A program made the position numbers and the translations under genes. Below, piece after piece: positions 22,189 through 34,097 of a DNA stretch of 64,000 nt (positions within the stretch are counted from its first letter, which is position 1; each line of letters opens with the position of its first letter). Source of the DNA: Forficula auricularia (taxonomy: Eukaryota; Arthropoda; Insecta; Dermaptera; Forficulidae); the NCBI GenBank assembly GCA_024734495.1, contig JALMQS010000102.1:11510223-11574222 (forward strand). The letters run 5' to 3'. The notes beneath the pieces are model-generated. The model ran no database searches and was not told the DNA's origin. It saw only the letters and a program-made list of their open reading frames with translations.

Positions 22189-23629
22189 CTAAAATCTCAC
22201 CTTTTAAATTCAACCAATTCTTAATTTGGTTTGCAAAGTTACAAACCTGATTTCCCTATAACAATAATTAGTTAATGTTTAAGATCTTAAGACATTTCAT
22301 TATGTATTAAATTTATAAATAAAAGATAATCAGATATTTAAAAACCTGTTGCTATTGAAATCAATCGAATAAAATAACTAATTATTCAATTCTAATATTG
22401 TTTTAGGTAAGGTAACTCAAATTAAGATTATATGTCAATTATTGTTGTAAATATGTTTTAATTTAATAAAATCCTAATATTGTTTTAGCATTCGAATAAA
22501 GTGTTTTATTTGCAAGCTTACATATATATATATATACAGAAACTGCGGCCCAAAGACTATCATTTGCAAAATTTCTAAAGAGCGTAAGTATCTTGAAAAA
22601 GTTTTCACTTTTTAATTCAGGTTAGAAAATGAAGCAATTTAAAAATTCAACTAATTTAAAACAAATTAAATAATTAGATTGTAAGGGTGTGTTTTTTACA
22701 ATTCACAAAAATGATGTAAAATCTTAGATAATCGGCCTTTTGAGATTTTGGAATTTTCGAAATTTTTTCACTCTTATAATTTTGAATTAAATAATTACTT
22801 AGTATTAATTTAGTTTAATTATTGTAATGTCCGAATATTAGTTGAATATCTTTCTATGAGTTTCCTGTATCCTATTATATTAAATATTATTCCATTTGCA
22901 TATTTATTTTCAGATTATCTATTTATATCATTGTACTCAATTAATGCGTCCAACAAGTCTAAAACTTGAATCTAATATCTATTCCATATACATTTCAGTA
23001 TGCATTGGCCAACTTCTTTTATTTTACCCTGTTAAATTTAATTTCATGCTAACATTTATTATATATAATTAATTAGATGTTAAATAATTATGAATAAATT
23101 TCCCTTGTATTTAACACTGATTCATATTTTCTAATATTCTACAAATAATAATGCTAATTATATAATATTATATAATATAAGGGAGCTTGAATTAAATATT
23201 TGGATTTCCGAAAGCTTTAATTGAGAAATTAATTAAAGAAGTTTACCATCCAAAAATACATTTAAAAGTATTTGATAATTCAATTAAGGGTTATTAGGAG
23301 CAATATTAAAATAAAAGCTCCCACTATCTGCGCACATGCTTTTCAATTAATTTTTGAAATAGCATAGCTACCTGTTATAAAAGAAAGTGGCCTAGTAATT
23401 TGAGGTTCATTAAATCTTAAAACACGCTTATCAAGATATATACGATCGACATCGCTATCTCTCCAGGGAGACCCTCCTTATGTGAACTTCAACAAATCCG
23501 TACATTGATAATAAATACAAAGTGGAACCATCAAGATTCAATGAGAAACAGAAATGTTTCCAAAAATAGTGGTCACAGGGGCGGAGGGTTGGACGGAGGG
23601 GGCGATCTGTCCCGGTAGGTCCTAGTTTG
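22187..23629. other. AT-rich interval with one weak exon-like segment
   Basis: Mostly featureless. At 22540-22583 a 44-base open segment lies between a CAG and GTAAGTATC, a good donor sequence, but the upstream tract is TATATA rather than pyrimidine-rich. I do not call it an exon. A GC-richer stretch at 23440-23620 precedes the RTE fragment; a TAGGTCCTAG word lies near 23616. Confidence 0.3.
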
Positions 23630-24290
23630 TACAAAATAAGAGCAAATGAGACAGGAATGCATCAAAATTAACCAAGAAAAACCTAGAAGGAGTTAAGGAA
23701 TTCCTCTACCTAGGAAGTAAAATAACATGGGATGGGAGGAGCGAAAACGAAATTAAATCAAGAATTGCCCAAGCAAAAATGGGGGTTAAATCAAAACAAA
23801 ACTACTATCTTCCTCCTCAATTAGCTTAGAAAACAGAAAGATGCTATTGAAGACATGTATGGAGCATAGCCATGTACGGGTGTGAAACCTGGACAATTAG
23901 AAAAGCGGAGAGAAAGAGATTAGAGGCTTTCGAAATGTGGTGCTACAGAAGAATGATGAATATCAAATGGATGGATAAAATTACAAATGAAGAAGTTCTT
24001 GGAAGAATCGGAGAAAGAAGAACCTTGTGGAAAGAGTCTGAGGAAGAGAAGAGGTCAGATGATGGGGCACACACTGAGACATGGGGACTGCTTAGGGATG
24101 ATATCTTGGAGGGGGAGGGGGAGGGGGGAGAAAAGGGGAAAGCCCAGATCAAAATATTTCGACCAAATAATTGGGGATATGGGATGAGAGACATTTAGAG
24201 AGGTCAAACAGCTGGCGGGGGACAGAGCCGAGTGGATACGGGTGGTTCCGTCAAATCAGGCTTAGGAGTGTGTACTCAATGATGATGAAA
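23630..24290 (+). pseudogene. 3' part of an RTE-like non-LTR retrotransposon
   Basis: The plus strand encodes, with frameshifts, EFLYLGSKITWDGRS and MYGCETWTIRKAERKR. LEAFEMWCYRRMMNIKWMD and EEVLGRIGERRTLWK then follow. The longest single frame is 23872-24198. These are the thumb and connection regions after the RT catalytic site, which is missing by 5' truncation. It matches 54140-55162 and 4290-4600, and ends with the same ACTCAATGATGATG tail. Confidence 0.85.
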
Positions 24291-24439
24291 TTAATAATAA
24301 GAAAAGTAAATTATCATATCGGGCTGCCAATCTCTGGTTTGTTTAGGAGGAGGTTGAGGGAGGTATGTGAGGAAGGCCTTTAGTATTGATTTATCTTTGG
24401 AAGTTTCAGGTTTTATTTATTTATAAAAAGTTATATGTA

Positions 24440-24441
24440 TG

Positions 24442-24485
<44 letters not shown>
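24440..24485. repeat. (TA)n microsatellite
   Basis: Alternating TA/TG tract just upstream of a LINE-like 3' tail. Confidence 0.9.
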
Positions 24486-24488
<3 letters not shown>

Positions 24489-24675
24489 TGGAATTGGCAA
24501 ACAACGCTATGATGTCGGACCACCCCTCCACACAAGCTTTGCTTAATGAGGGATGTTGCAATAATTGTTGAATTTGATTTGTTTTATTGTCTTTAATTAG
24601 CTTAAATTTTTTACATATACCTACGATATATTTACTTATTTCTTTGCAAATAAATATTCTATTCTATTCTATATT
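24486..24675 (+). repeat. Possible LINE 3' untranslated end
   Basis: GCAAATAAATATTCTATTC with repeated TTCTA near 24650-24672 resembles the pentameric 3' tails I recall from some insect LINEs. The preceding GC-richer block (24498-24560) would be the untranslated region. No coding part is preserved. Confidence 0.35.
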
Positions 24676-25008
24676 TTGTAGAAGTTTACAATTACAAAAT
24701 TACAAAATTTGTAAGGATCTAAAGATAGTTCATACAACACCAATTCAGGAAGAAAAAGACAATGTTTATCGATTGTTCTCAAGACGTTGAATCGAATGGT
24801 GAAATAAAAAAAATTTACATTAGATTGATTGATCCAAGAAATAACATTGAAATTTGAACAGATTATGTATATCGCTAAGAAATACCTATGAATTTCTCAT
24901 TCCATCACATCTTTTAAATGATAAATACGAGGGTCAACTAAATGATAATGGTGACAGTAAGGAAGAACAATCACTTGTTGAAAGAAAATAATTTTTATAA
25001 AAAAATAA

Positions 25009-26079
25009 AACCGACTTCAAAAAAGTTAAATGCAACAAATAAAATAATAAGAACTCAAAAATAAATAAAATGCACTAAAAGGTATAAAATAATTATCTTA
25101 TTTAGTTACAACTAAACGATGAAATATTTACATGAAATCACTTTTTGAAGTCAGTTCCAAAAATATGTATTTTATGAATCGAACTCGATGGATCTTACTT
25201 AGTAGGTTTGGCGGGTACAAGCTCGCTATATATTGTTTGTTTAGCGCCGACTTCAAAAAGTGATTTCCATGTTAATATTTCATAGGTTAGTTGTAACTAA
25301 ATTAGATAATTATTTTATACCTTTTAGTGCATTTTATTTGATTTTTGAGTACTTATTATTTTATTTGTTGCATTTAATTTTTTTGAAGTCGGTTTTATTT
25401 TTTTTTATAAAAATTATTTTTATTTTTCTCTTTTTAGTGATGTTATTAATAGTGACTTAATATAATAGCTTGCATGCAATGTAAGAGAAAGCGTCGGGCG
25501 AATGAATCAGAAAATGATAATAAAATTCAATTCATAAATATAGAAATTGTCTCGAAACTTTTCTGGGTTTTAAATGAATGTTTTAACATTTTTTTTTTTA
25601 TAAAAGATTTTATTTATTATAATTTCGATTATTTGCTCATAAGAATTGGAGATTTGCGTTATTTCATCATTGATCATATCATCAGAACTTGACCAAATTA
25701 ATATGGGACCACCCCTAAGGTACCTCCTTTCCAATAAAAAAAAAATATCGAAATCGGTCCGTGTGGCAAAAAGTTCTCGCTGAACATACATAAAATAAAT
25801 AAATAAATAAATCGTTAGGTATCTTGACTATCTTAGAGCTATACTGATCCAAACGCAGAAAGAACCATTTAAAATTGGTACATAAACAAAGAAGTTATGC
25901 TGAACAAACATAACAAAAAAGGTCCAATACCAATAAAAAAAACGGGGCAATCGGAAACTATACTGAACCCACTGCAAAAAAAAATCAAAATCGGTTCACA
26001 ATTGGCGAAGATATCAGGTAACATAGACAAAAAAATAGTCGAATTGAATTGAGAACCTCCTCCTTTTTTGAAGTCGGTT
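25009..26079. mobile_element. Composite foldback element, family A, copy 1
   Basis: Bounded by AACCGACTTCAAAAA (25009) and TTTTTTGAAGTCGGTT (ending 26079). The first part, 25009-25394, is itself a foldback: two arms of about 145 bp around a 95-bp loop containing GGCGGGTACAAGCTCGC. The second part holds TTGACCAAATTAATATGGGACC and ends with the sequence I know in plus orientation as AACCGACTTCAAAAAAGGAG. A reversed copy is at 43685-44640 and a broken one at 53160-53896. I see no protein, so it is non-autonomous; superfamily unknown. Confidence 0.8.
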
Positions 26080-27124
26080 AAAAAAAGGCTTCAAAATTTT
26101 ATTTGAATAGCCACTCACAAAGATTATAACAGAAACTTGGAAAGAAGGTGAAGACCAGGTTGAACTTATTATATTCAAGTGTTTATTACTAGGGAAGCTT
26201 TAACTAGTGTCCTAAAAAAGATTTTACTTTTCCTAATTTTAATTTTTGATTTTTAACGTTTATTTTCCCAAAAGTTCTGGGTGAGCGCGGCTGTCTTGCC
26301 TACCCAACAGAGTCGCCTCTACTAATACTCATTAAATAATCCATTAAACTTTCCAAATTATCAGCTGGATATTTTATTTATATGTTGTAAATTGAAATTA
26401 TTCAGTAATAAGTGTATTTCTATTTCTATATACCTTTTTCAACCTAACCAGTAAAGTGTCATTATATAAAATTTGATGTATTGTTGAGAGAGATATTTAT
26501 TTCTATGTTTGGTGTAACTTGGCTTTTCAACTTGTTCCTGTGTATGTGTTCTAATTTGAATAAATTTAAACTGGTTGAAATCAGATAGTCATCAAACAAC
26601 AAGAGTTTAAATTTTATGTGAATATGAAAAAATAATTCCAAACCTAAAATATTTGTTATCTTTCTAAAGATTTATATTAGCGAAATCTTAAGGATTGAAG
26701 CTCATAGGAAAGTCGTTGTTGTGTAAAAATATATTTATTAAAAAGGTTTGATTATATTTTGGACTCACTAGTTCAAGAACTTTCTGATGAAAAATGCAGA
26801 AAATCGAATCATTATTTAGAGTTCTCTTGAATAGGGAATGAATTTTGGCCACAAATACGTATTAATCACCTACTAATATATAGTATTTGTACCAAGTTTC
26901 TGCTTTTTAGTTCAAACTCAGTGCAGACTCGCCATTCAATAATTTATTTTGCTCTATTGCTTTGTTCCCGATTGTATATAAAGAGCTCTTTATTTTGTGT
27001 TTTAATTTACTATTTTATTTCAATGCAAAATAAGTGATTATTATTTTTGAGAACAGCCATTCCCACCCTGTTAGGTTCAGTATATTGCACAAGCACCTAA
27101 TCCCCCACCCTTTCCTTTGATTAA
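26080..27124. other. AT-rich interval, nothing recognised
   Basis: No repeat partner, RNA gene or coding motif that I can support. A short GC-richer stretch (26275-26320) contains a GGGT...ACCC hairpin. Confidence 0.35.
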
Positions 27125-27185
27125 TTTCCTCTTCTCTTCAGTTATGCAAGAGTCTTTCGAAATCTATAGGGGCTGCATCTGTTAA
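27125..27185 (+). repeat. Jockey-like LINE 3' end fragment
   Basis: TCTCTTCAGTTATGCAAGAG followed by AAATCTATAGGGGCTGCATC matches the 3' ends at 36735-36780 and 49610-49660. Only about 60 bp remains. Confidence 0.65.
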
Positions 27186-27196
27186 TTTTGAATTTA

Positions 27197-27340
27197 AAAA
27201 TCGGTTGTCTGTAAAGTCGGTTTACTGACGATAGTTGAACGTGACAACGTCATAAGAAAATACCATTCCATCAGTATTTTCTTATGACGTTGTCACGTTC
27301 AACTATCGTCAGTAAACCGACTTTACAGACAACCGATTTT
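27197..27340. mobile_element. Near-perfect palindromic MITE, 67-bp arms
   Basis: Arms 27197-27263 and 27274-27340 are exact inverse complements by eye, around the 10-bp loop CATTCCATCA. The outer end is AAAATCGGTTGTCTGTAAAG. Lack of arm divergence implies a recent insertion or recent homogenisation. It can extrude as a long hairpin. No coding content. Confidence 0.92.
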
Positions 27341-29020
27341 CTCCATCTTTTATTTATTTATTAAACCAATGTTTTTTTACACAATTCAAAGATTAAGAAT
27401 TAATTAAGTTATAAAACAAATAAAAAAATTTAAATATATATTATAGAAATACCAAAAATATAGTTTTTAAATCAGGTACGATTGTAAGAAAAAGTTGAAA
27501 CGATTAATTATATTTAATATCCTTGAAAATGGGTTAACTTGTTAAAAAATATTCTTTTCGATTTACTTTTGTCTACATAACTCTTTTTGTTATATAGTGT
27601 AATCTTATTTTAAAATAATATTTTGAAATACTTTTAATTAGTAATACTATATGGTTTTCCATTGGGAGATTATTTAAAATATGGTTATTTAATGAAGAGA
27701 AAATATTCGAGTGTGATTCATTAAAGTCCATCATTAAAGAATTAGTCAAATATATTTCATAAATTTTCCTCCACTGTCATTTAACGCCTCTCTAATAATT
27801 GATTCGGCTTTCCTACACACACTTTTAATAAAAAACAAAAAATATATAAAGAAAATCAAACTTGTTTTTTATCACTGTTAATAATAAAAAGAAATGTCTT
27901 CACACGATGGCGGCTGGAGGGGAAATGCCTGTCTTGACTGGAGACACCCCCACTCCTGCTTTTCTAGCCTAGCTGTTCCTCCTTAGCTCCTTGCTCGTTC
28001 CGCGCTCTCGCTTGCACTTCAAGCCTTAAATGGAACGCCTCAGATGAGTCATGTTTTTTCGAGAGTGCAGCCGGCTTCATCGATTTATAAGACGTTGCCA
28101 CGTCAAAAAAACAAACTATTAGTGTTGGTCCATTAGACAGGACATTGTAGGTAGTAAAACAAATAAGATACAATCTTGAAATGTACAAGTTATTTGTAGG
28201 TATTTATTTTTCACGAAATCGAAAATCAGATTATAAAATTTTATTCGAATGATTATTTTGGGAGAGGGTCGAATTTTTGTGGAGTCGAAAATATTTTTTT
28301 TTTATCATATGAAGTATAGCTGTAATGATCTTTTTAAATAGAACTAAGGCTGGATTTTTTTTAATTTATTCACTGGAGACTATCTGTATATAAGGTATTT
28401 TGCTTTTTTTATTTTCTTCTTCTTTTATACAATCAGCCCATAGAATTTTGTATCCTTTTAAATTCTGATTGCTGTAACAAATTAATAATAATAATAAAAA
28501 CAATTAATTCACTTTAAAATGACGGTGTGGGACGGTGTGAAACTACACATTTTACACAATATTTCTTCCTAGTGGGATTTCCAAATCACTGAACATAAAG
28601 GTGGGAGAGATTTTATAGAAATTCGTCAAATTCTCTCCTTATCATGGACAAATAGGAATTTGAAATCTTAAGTAATTTAGAAGATATAAAGTAGTTTTCG
28701 GTATGAGAATCTGAATCGCATTTGGCCGACTTATTCGACTTATGCATCAATGCATCTCTTGGTAGTTTATTTATCTAAATTGTACCACTATTAGAGAAAA
28801 ATATTTTAAATTTAAATACTTGTGGCTATTTAAAATTTAGATGCTGTATCATAAAATAAAAATAGTGACGTATTAGAGAATTAAATAGGCGTTTCGAAAA
28901 AAGATTTTTTCAAAATCAGCATGTTTATACTATCATTATAAAAATTAGTAGAATGATTTCAAAGAAGGGGAAGGGGGGTACAACCAGGTAGTGAAACCAG
29001 GGAAGCTATCTTTTAAAAGG
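27341..29020. other. Interval without recognised genes
   Basis: Mostly AT-rich. A GC-richer block at 27905-28150 (GATGGCGGCTGGAGGGG, GCTCGTTCCGCGCTCTCG) stands out. Its 74-residue minus frame has no motif. It could be a decayed gene end or repeat. Confidence 0.35.
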
Positions 29021-29028
29021 AATAATTC

Positions 29029-29300
29029 TTTCTTGAAAAATCACAAACTATTGTCATCTACTAAATCCGAGGTCTTATGAATAATTTGCATTCCAGGTCA
29101 TATATAGGTGCATTCACCCTCTCTGGAATTGAACTCGTGTGGCAAAAAAGCTAATTGGTGAATTGATTGACCTTCTTTTTTGACACTCGGTTTCAAACCT
29201 CGACTAGGTAACATATACCCCTTCTGATATGTAATAAAATTATTCATAACATCTCGAATTTAGTAGAAGACAATCTTTCGTGATTTCTTAAAAAAAATTT
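29029..29300. repeat. Two tRNA-derived SINE-like copies in head-to-head orientation
   Basis: A minus copy (about 29029-29160) and a plus copy (about 29163-29300) share the body GAATTTAGTAGAAGACAAT / GATTTAGTAGATGACAAT and the word AATTATTCATAA. Their heads meet in the middle. The minus copy has GAGTTCAATTCC, a box B-like word of the RNA polymerase III promoter, and the plus copy has CGGTTTCAAACC. Box A is not clear in either. Confidence 0.5.
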
Positions 29301-29399
29301 TAAGTCTGCCACTATCGGCACTTTGAGCTTTTATATTCAATTTGAGAAAATTCTTTCATTGCCCTTCTTAATTCAAATAAGCTGTTTCAAATAAGTAGT

Positions 29400-30005
29400 T
29401 TGTGAATTTTTAGACTTCTGGGGTCCCACTGATTATGTATACAAAATTTGGTTAAGTTTGGTAAAAGGCCAAAATTTTCATTTTTTGACCCCCCCCCTCC
29501 CCTATTTTGGGCGGTTAGTTTTTGCATTTTTAAACTTCTGGGGTCCCACTGATTATGTATACAAAATTTGGTTGAGTTTGCTCAAATGGCCTAGATTTTT
29601 AATTTTTAACCCCCCCCCCTCCAACCCCCTTAATTTTGGGTCGATATGCACCAAAATCTAATCAGCTCTTAATCTTAATGGACCAAAACTACGGTGTGAA
29701 ATTTGGTTTCGATATTCAAACTAGTATTTGAGCTAGCTCGTTCACAAAAATTTGGTAACGCACAGACTAACTAACAGACAGACTAATAGACATTTTGACA
29801 AAACAATTATTATCTCGAAAAATATAATTTTTTCGATGTTCACTTTTTAGAGCTTTTTTGTAGAGCAAAATGCCATGGTTTCGCTCAATTTTTTCAATCA
29901 AAATAGTTTCAGTCGTTTTTGAGATATTTCGAAAAAAAGAAGGAAAAAACACTTTTTTCATGCACGATTACAATACTTGACCATACCCTGTATGGTAAAG
30001 TAAAA
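29400..30005 (+). repeat. Dispersed repeat family X, copy 1, with internal tandem repeat
   Basis: ACTTCTGGGGTCCCACTGAT then TATACAAAATTTGGTT occurs twice, about 123 bp apart (29414 and 29537). The block ends at the hairpin CCATACCCTGTATGG followed by TAAAGTAAAA. Copies or parts are at 38840-39100, 46165-46440 (minus), 49723-49870 (minus) and 55935-56265. The hairpin and TAAAGTAAAA form a constant 3' boundary. The class is unknown. Confidence 0.7.
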
Positions 30006-31319
30006 ACTCATCAATCCTTTGTTTTAAACTATTTAGTGTGGACATCACTAAACGCTATAATACTGATAAAAAATTACACAAATTTTCAAAATTTTACAGA
30101 AAGCGTCTTGAAAATATTGATTTTTTTCTTCTAATCTCATAATTGCAAATAATTACTTCTCTTAAAAAATTGAATGATGATATTTTTTCATTTAAGGTCA
30201 AATAATTAATCCTCCGTTTGTAGTCAACGTTTTTTTTATCCACGAACATTGTAATTAACACGTATAAAAATGATAAAAGAAAATATCACTTATTACAACA
30301 AAAACTATTAATGGATAAATAATCTCGTCCTTAAATAATTTGCAAGGGTCAGAGGAAAAAAAGAGCGTGAGGCAACTCCTCCTTCTTCCAGCTTTTTGTT
30401 CGAGGCCTTTCTTTAATCTTGCAACTTTGAATAGCAGCTCCGAGCTCTCTATTTCAATGTTCTTTAATAAGTATTTTATTAAAAGTCTCACTCGTTTATT
30501 TTATTAACTTATTTCTGGCATGTAAAAATATTTTTGAATATCATAAATAATGTTAAAATTTTCTACTTAATACAATGCAGATTGTTTCTTTCTTATTCAT
30601 AAAACTTTGCTGAGTAATGAAAAAATAATAAACCTACTCGCTCTCAATTGTCATAATTACACTTCAGTAATATTTTTTTAATTTTTATATAATTTTGAGG
30701 CCTGATGACGGCGAGGAGATTTAAGAGCTTTTAAACAGCCAAACGAATTTTCTACTTTAGTAGAGTTTCATAAGCGCAGGGTCATTAGCAATGAAGTCAT
30801 TAGGAGATTAAATATCGATATGATATAACGATATTGATCCAACAATTGTATATATATATTGATATAAATGTTGGAGGTTATGAAAAAAGATTAGGGATAA
30901 GATAAGGTAAATATGAAAAAACTTCAATTTAGATTAAGCTCTAATTATTTTTTATTTTTATTAATTTTGATGACCCATTTATTGATATTAAATGGGAAAA
31001 GGGAGAACGTGACTAGAAGTCTATAGATATACTTTCGTTTGATAAAATTAATGTAATTTATAGAAGGACTTGAAAAGACTGAGAATTAGGAACATATAAA
31101 ATAATATTATTTTACATTATTAGAAACTCAAGAATTTGGTTTTGAAGCTGGACCCGAGATTACTGGCTAAATACAAATAGATATAGTAATAAAATTTAAT
31201 TAAACAAAAGCATTTTTGTTTTTGATAACAACTATAAAAACATTGAACTAATACATGGAGTATAAATTAAAATCAAAAAGATCCCCTTTAATAAATTAAG
31301 TTGTTATAAATAATTTTTT
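30006..31319. other. AT-rich interval, little recognised
   Basis: One possible hammerhead relic near 30702: CTGATGA then GGC...GCC and AAACG, but the conserved GAAAC is broken. Otherwise I see nothing. Confidence 0.35.
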
Positions 31320-31440
31320 TTACATACGAGAAAGACTGTCGTCCCCTCAAGAACCGAACCCAAGTGCCAAAAAGCTATGCAGGCAGATGCTATGGCGGGC
31401 TGTATTTCGGATTCCCCAAAAAGAATCACCATAGTTACTG
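31320..31440 (-). repeat. tRNA-derived SINE-like fragment
   Basis: On the minus strand, ATAGCTTTTTGGCAC is followed by GGGTTCGGTTC, similar to TTAGCTTTTTTGCCAC plus GAGTTCAATTCC in the SINE-like copy at 29029-29160. This suggests a shared tRNA-like head. The body is not conserved. Confidence 0.35.
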
Positions 31441-31924
31441 ATAGTTTTTTGGACTCAGGGGGGTCGCGAAAAATATTTAGGGGGTCGTGGAAAAATTGAT
31501 AATCAATTTTTTTCCAAATATTTTATGAATTTAAAATATGTTTAATAAACTTAATTAGTTAAGTTACTCATGATGACTCAAGAAGGACATTTTGATGCCA
31601 AAATATGTTTGTTTCCAAAATAAAGAACTAAATAGATTTTCGGGTTTCTAGTTTCTGATCTGAAAATGCGGAAAAGAGCTCTTGAATGGCTGTAGATAAC
31701 GAGTTAATTTTTTTTGCAAAAGCTTATATTAATAAGTTGAACCATGTCCCTGCTAATTTTCAGCTTTCTATCTAAAACCATTCACTAATAAAAAATTTCT
31801 AAATCAATACATTTTTAGGAAAGTATACAGTCTTGAAAAAGTGAAAATATTTTCTTCCAATTCTCAAGTTAAGTTTCAGTGAGTGGCAAAATAAATTAAT
31901 ATGACTCGAAAATTAATTTAAAAA

Positions 31925-32248
31925 TTATTTAAATGCTCTAAAAAGAAGAAAATAAAACTTTAAGTAAATCAAACCCTTCATTTTGTTACATTACACAAAT
32001 TTATATGATATAAAAGCTTGTCGCGAGAATATATCTTGACACAAGTAATTCAAAGTAGAACAAATGGAAACGTAGAATATACCCTAAATTGCATAGATGA
32101 TCATATAACTAATAATACAACACTACATAATTCAACATCGTGTCAAGATATATTCTCGCGACAAGCTTTTATATCATATAAAATTGTATAACGTAACAAT
32201 TTGATTTACTTCAAAATGTATTTTCTTCTTTTTAGAACATTTAAATAA
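31925..32248. mobile_element. MITE with about 115-bp inverted arms
   Basis: Left arm 31925-32042, right arm 32140-32248, sharing GTGTCAAGATATATTCTCGC, GACAAGCTTTTATATCATAT and TTCTTTTTAGA in inverse order. The 97-bp loop is unique. No coding content. Confidence 0.85.
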
Positions 32249-32269
32249 AAGCTTGTTTTTAAAAATGTT

Positions 32270-33545
32270 TTTTTTTTACTTTGTCCAATGCGAAGCATGG
32301 GTAAAGTATTGTAATCCGTCGCGCGCCAAGCGGGACTTCAAAGGGTCCTCAGGTAAAGACTACGGAACCCATGGACTCAATTAAGGTCACAAATTGTAGT
32401 ATTCAATTAGGTTGAATTTCAGCACGTGACGATTTTGTCAAAAATTACCTGGGGTCTCGCCGAGAGGCCAAAAAGTGCCATTTTTTTGGAAGTGCGTGGG
32501 GATGGATGGATGGATGTATGTTATCGTTTTTTTCGTCCACGATTTTTTCCACATCTTTGCACCGATTAAAATGAAATTTAAAACCTACCATTCTTTTAAC
32601 AAAATGAAGCGCTGATTAGTTTTTGGTACATATCGGCCCACAAACATTAGTACTTTATTTGGAATCGATTTAAAATAAAAAATAGCTTACTTGAGGAATA
32701 ACCATTCTATATTGAATTTTGACGTTTCGGTTTTTATTGGTAACCATTGCTGAAGACATGGAGGAATCGACTTAAAATCAAAAATAGCGATTGATTCTCA
32801 TCTAGTACTTGAGGGATAACCATTCTATATTGGATTTTTGACGTTTCGGTTTTTATTGGTAACCATTGCTGAAGACATGGAGGAATCGAGTTAAAATCAA
32901 AAATAGTGATCGATTCTCATCTAATACATGAGGAATAACAATTCTACATTAGGTTTTTGACGTTTCGATTATTATTGGTAACCATTGCTGAAGACATGGA
33001 GAAATCGACTTAAAATCAAAAATAACGATCGATTCTTATCTAATACTAGCGCAATAACCTTATTGCATTCCATTTTTGATGTTTTGACTATTAATGGCAA
33101 CCTATACTGATAATGTGGAAGAATCGACTTGGTAAACAACTCAAATTAAGTTGTTGCTATAAAAGAATTTAGTATTTTTGATTTTAAGTCGATTCTTCCA
33201 CATTATCAGTAGAGGTTGCAATTTATAGTCAAAACATCAAAAATGGAATGCAATAAGGTTATTCCTCTAGTATTAGATAAGAATCGATCGTTATTTTTGA
33301 TTTTAAGCTGATTCCTCCATGTCCTCAGCAATGGTTACCAATAATAATCGAAACGTCAAAAACCTAATGTAGAATTGTTATTCCTCATGTATTAGATGAG
33401 AATCGATCACTATTTTTGATTTTAACTCGATTCCTCCATGCCTTCAGCAATGGTTACAAATAATAACTGAAACGCCAAAATTCTACATGTAGAATAGTTA
33501 TTCCTCGACTATTAAATGAGAATCGATATTATTTTTGAATTAAAG
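32270..33545. repeat. Element Z copy 1: dispersed repeat carrying an inverted 119-bp satellite array
   Basis: The outer part (32270-32690) ends at a hairpin of ACTTTG/GGGTAAAGT type and holds GATGGATGGATGGATG. Inside, the word GACGTTTCG starts at 32721, 32840 and 32959, with a degenerate form at 33079, a period of 119-120 bp. From about 33190 the same monomers return in inverted order (complement words at about 33232, 33352, 33470), giving a large palindrome centred near 33160. Each monomer contains GCAATGGTTACCAATA, AACCGAAACGTC and GATTTTAACTCGATTCCTCC in inverse reading. Confidence 0.85.
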
Positions 33546-33718
33546 TTAACATGAACTGCAAATAGCAAGTGATATCTGATTAATAATAAAGGAATAAACA
33601 TATTAATATTTCAAGTGAATTTGGATAAAGTTTAGCAACGATCCGTTGCAGTTTATTTTATTTTTTAGTTCATTTATTTTTCTTAACCACTGAGGCGCCC
33701 CTTGAAACTTGGCGCCTG

Positions 33719-33960
33719 GAGCGGCCGCTCCGTTCGCTCTATGGTAGGGGCGGCCCTGATCATGCTTACCATAAAAATACCTTGTCATCGAAACTGAACC
33801 AAAACCTAAAATTTCAACTTTGTAGGATAAGAGGAAGTGGAGCGGCCACTCCGTTCGCCCTATGGTAGGCCGGCCCTGGTTATGCTTACCATAAAAATGC
33901 ATTGTCATTGAAACTGAACCAACATGTTAAATTTCAACTCCGTAGGATAAGAGGAAGTGG
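33719..33960. repeat. Tandem duplication, 121-bp unit, two copies
   Basis: GAGCGGCC(G/A)CTCCGTTCGC, TATGGTAGG, CGGCCCTG, ATGCTTACCATAAAAAT and TAGGATAAGAGGAAGTGG occur in both units, starting at 33719 and 33840. GC-rich starts contrast with the AT-rich surroundings. It may be the end of a DNA transposon; no terminal repeats are defined. Confidence 0.8.
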
Positions 33961-34097
33961 TTCAAATTTAGCTTGCAAGATTTAATCTAAACCAACATAC
34001 AAACAAACATTGTAAGCTAAATTAAAGCTTTTAATAATAATAACTCTTTTTTTGCAACGAAATTTTCTCTGGAGAGAGACAGACTGGTAGAAATTTT

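Noticed and set aside
22540..22583. Exon-like 44-bp segment with a good GTAAGT donor
   Set aside because: The acceptor side is a TATATA microsatellite, not a pyrimidine tract, and no neighbouring exon supports it.
30702..30751. Hammerhead ribozyme starting with CTGATGA
   Set aside because: GAAAC is broken (GCCAAACG) and no convincing stem II of normal length forms.
32700..33500. Full hammerhead ribozymes in each 119-bp monomer
   Set aside because: GAAACGTC and a GGTT/AACC hairpin are present, but the CTGANGA core cannot be found at the right place.
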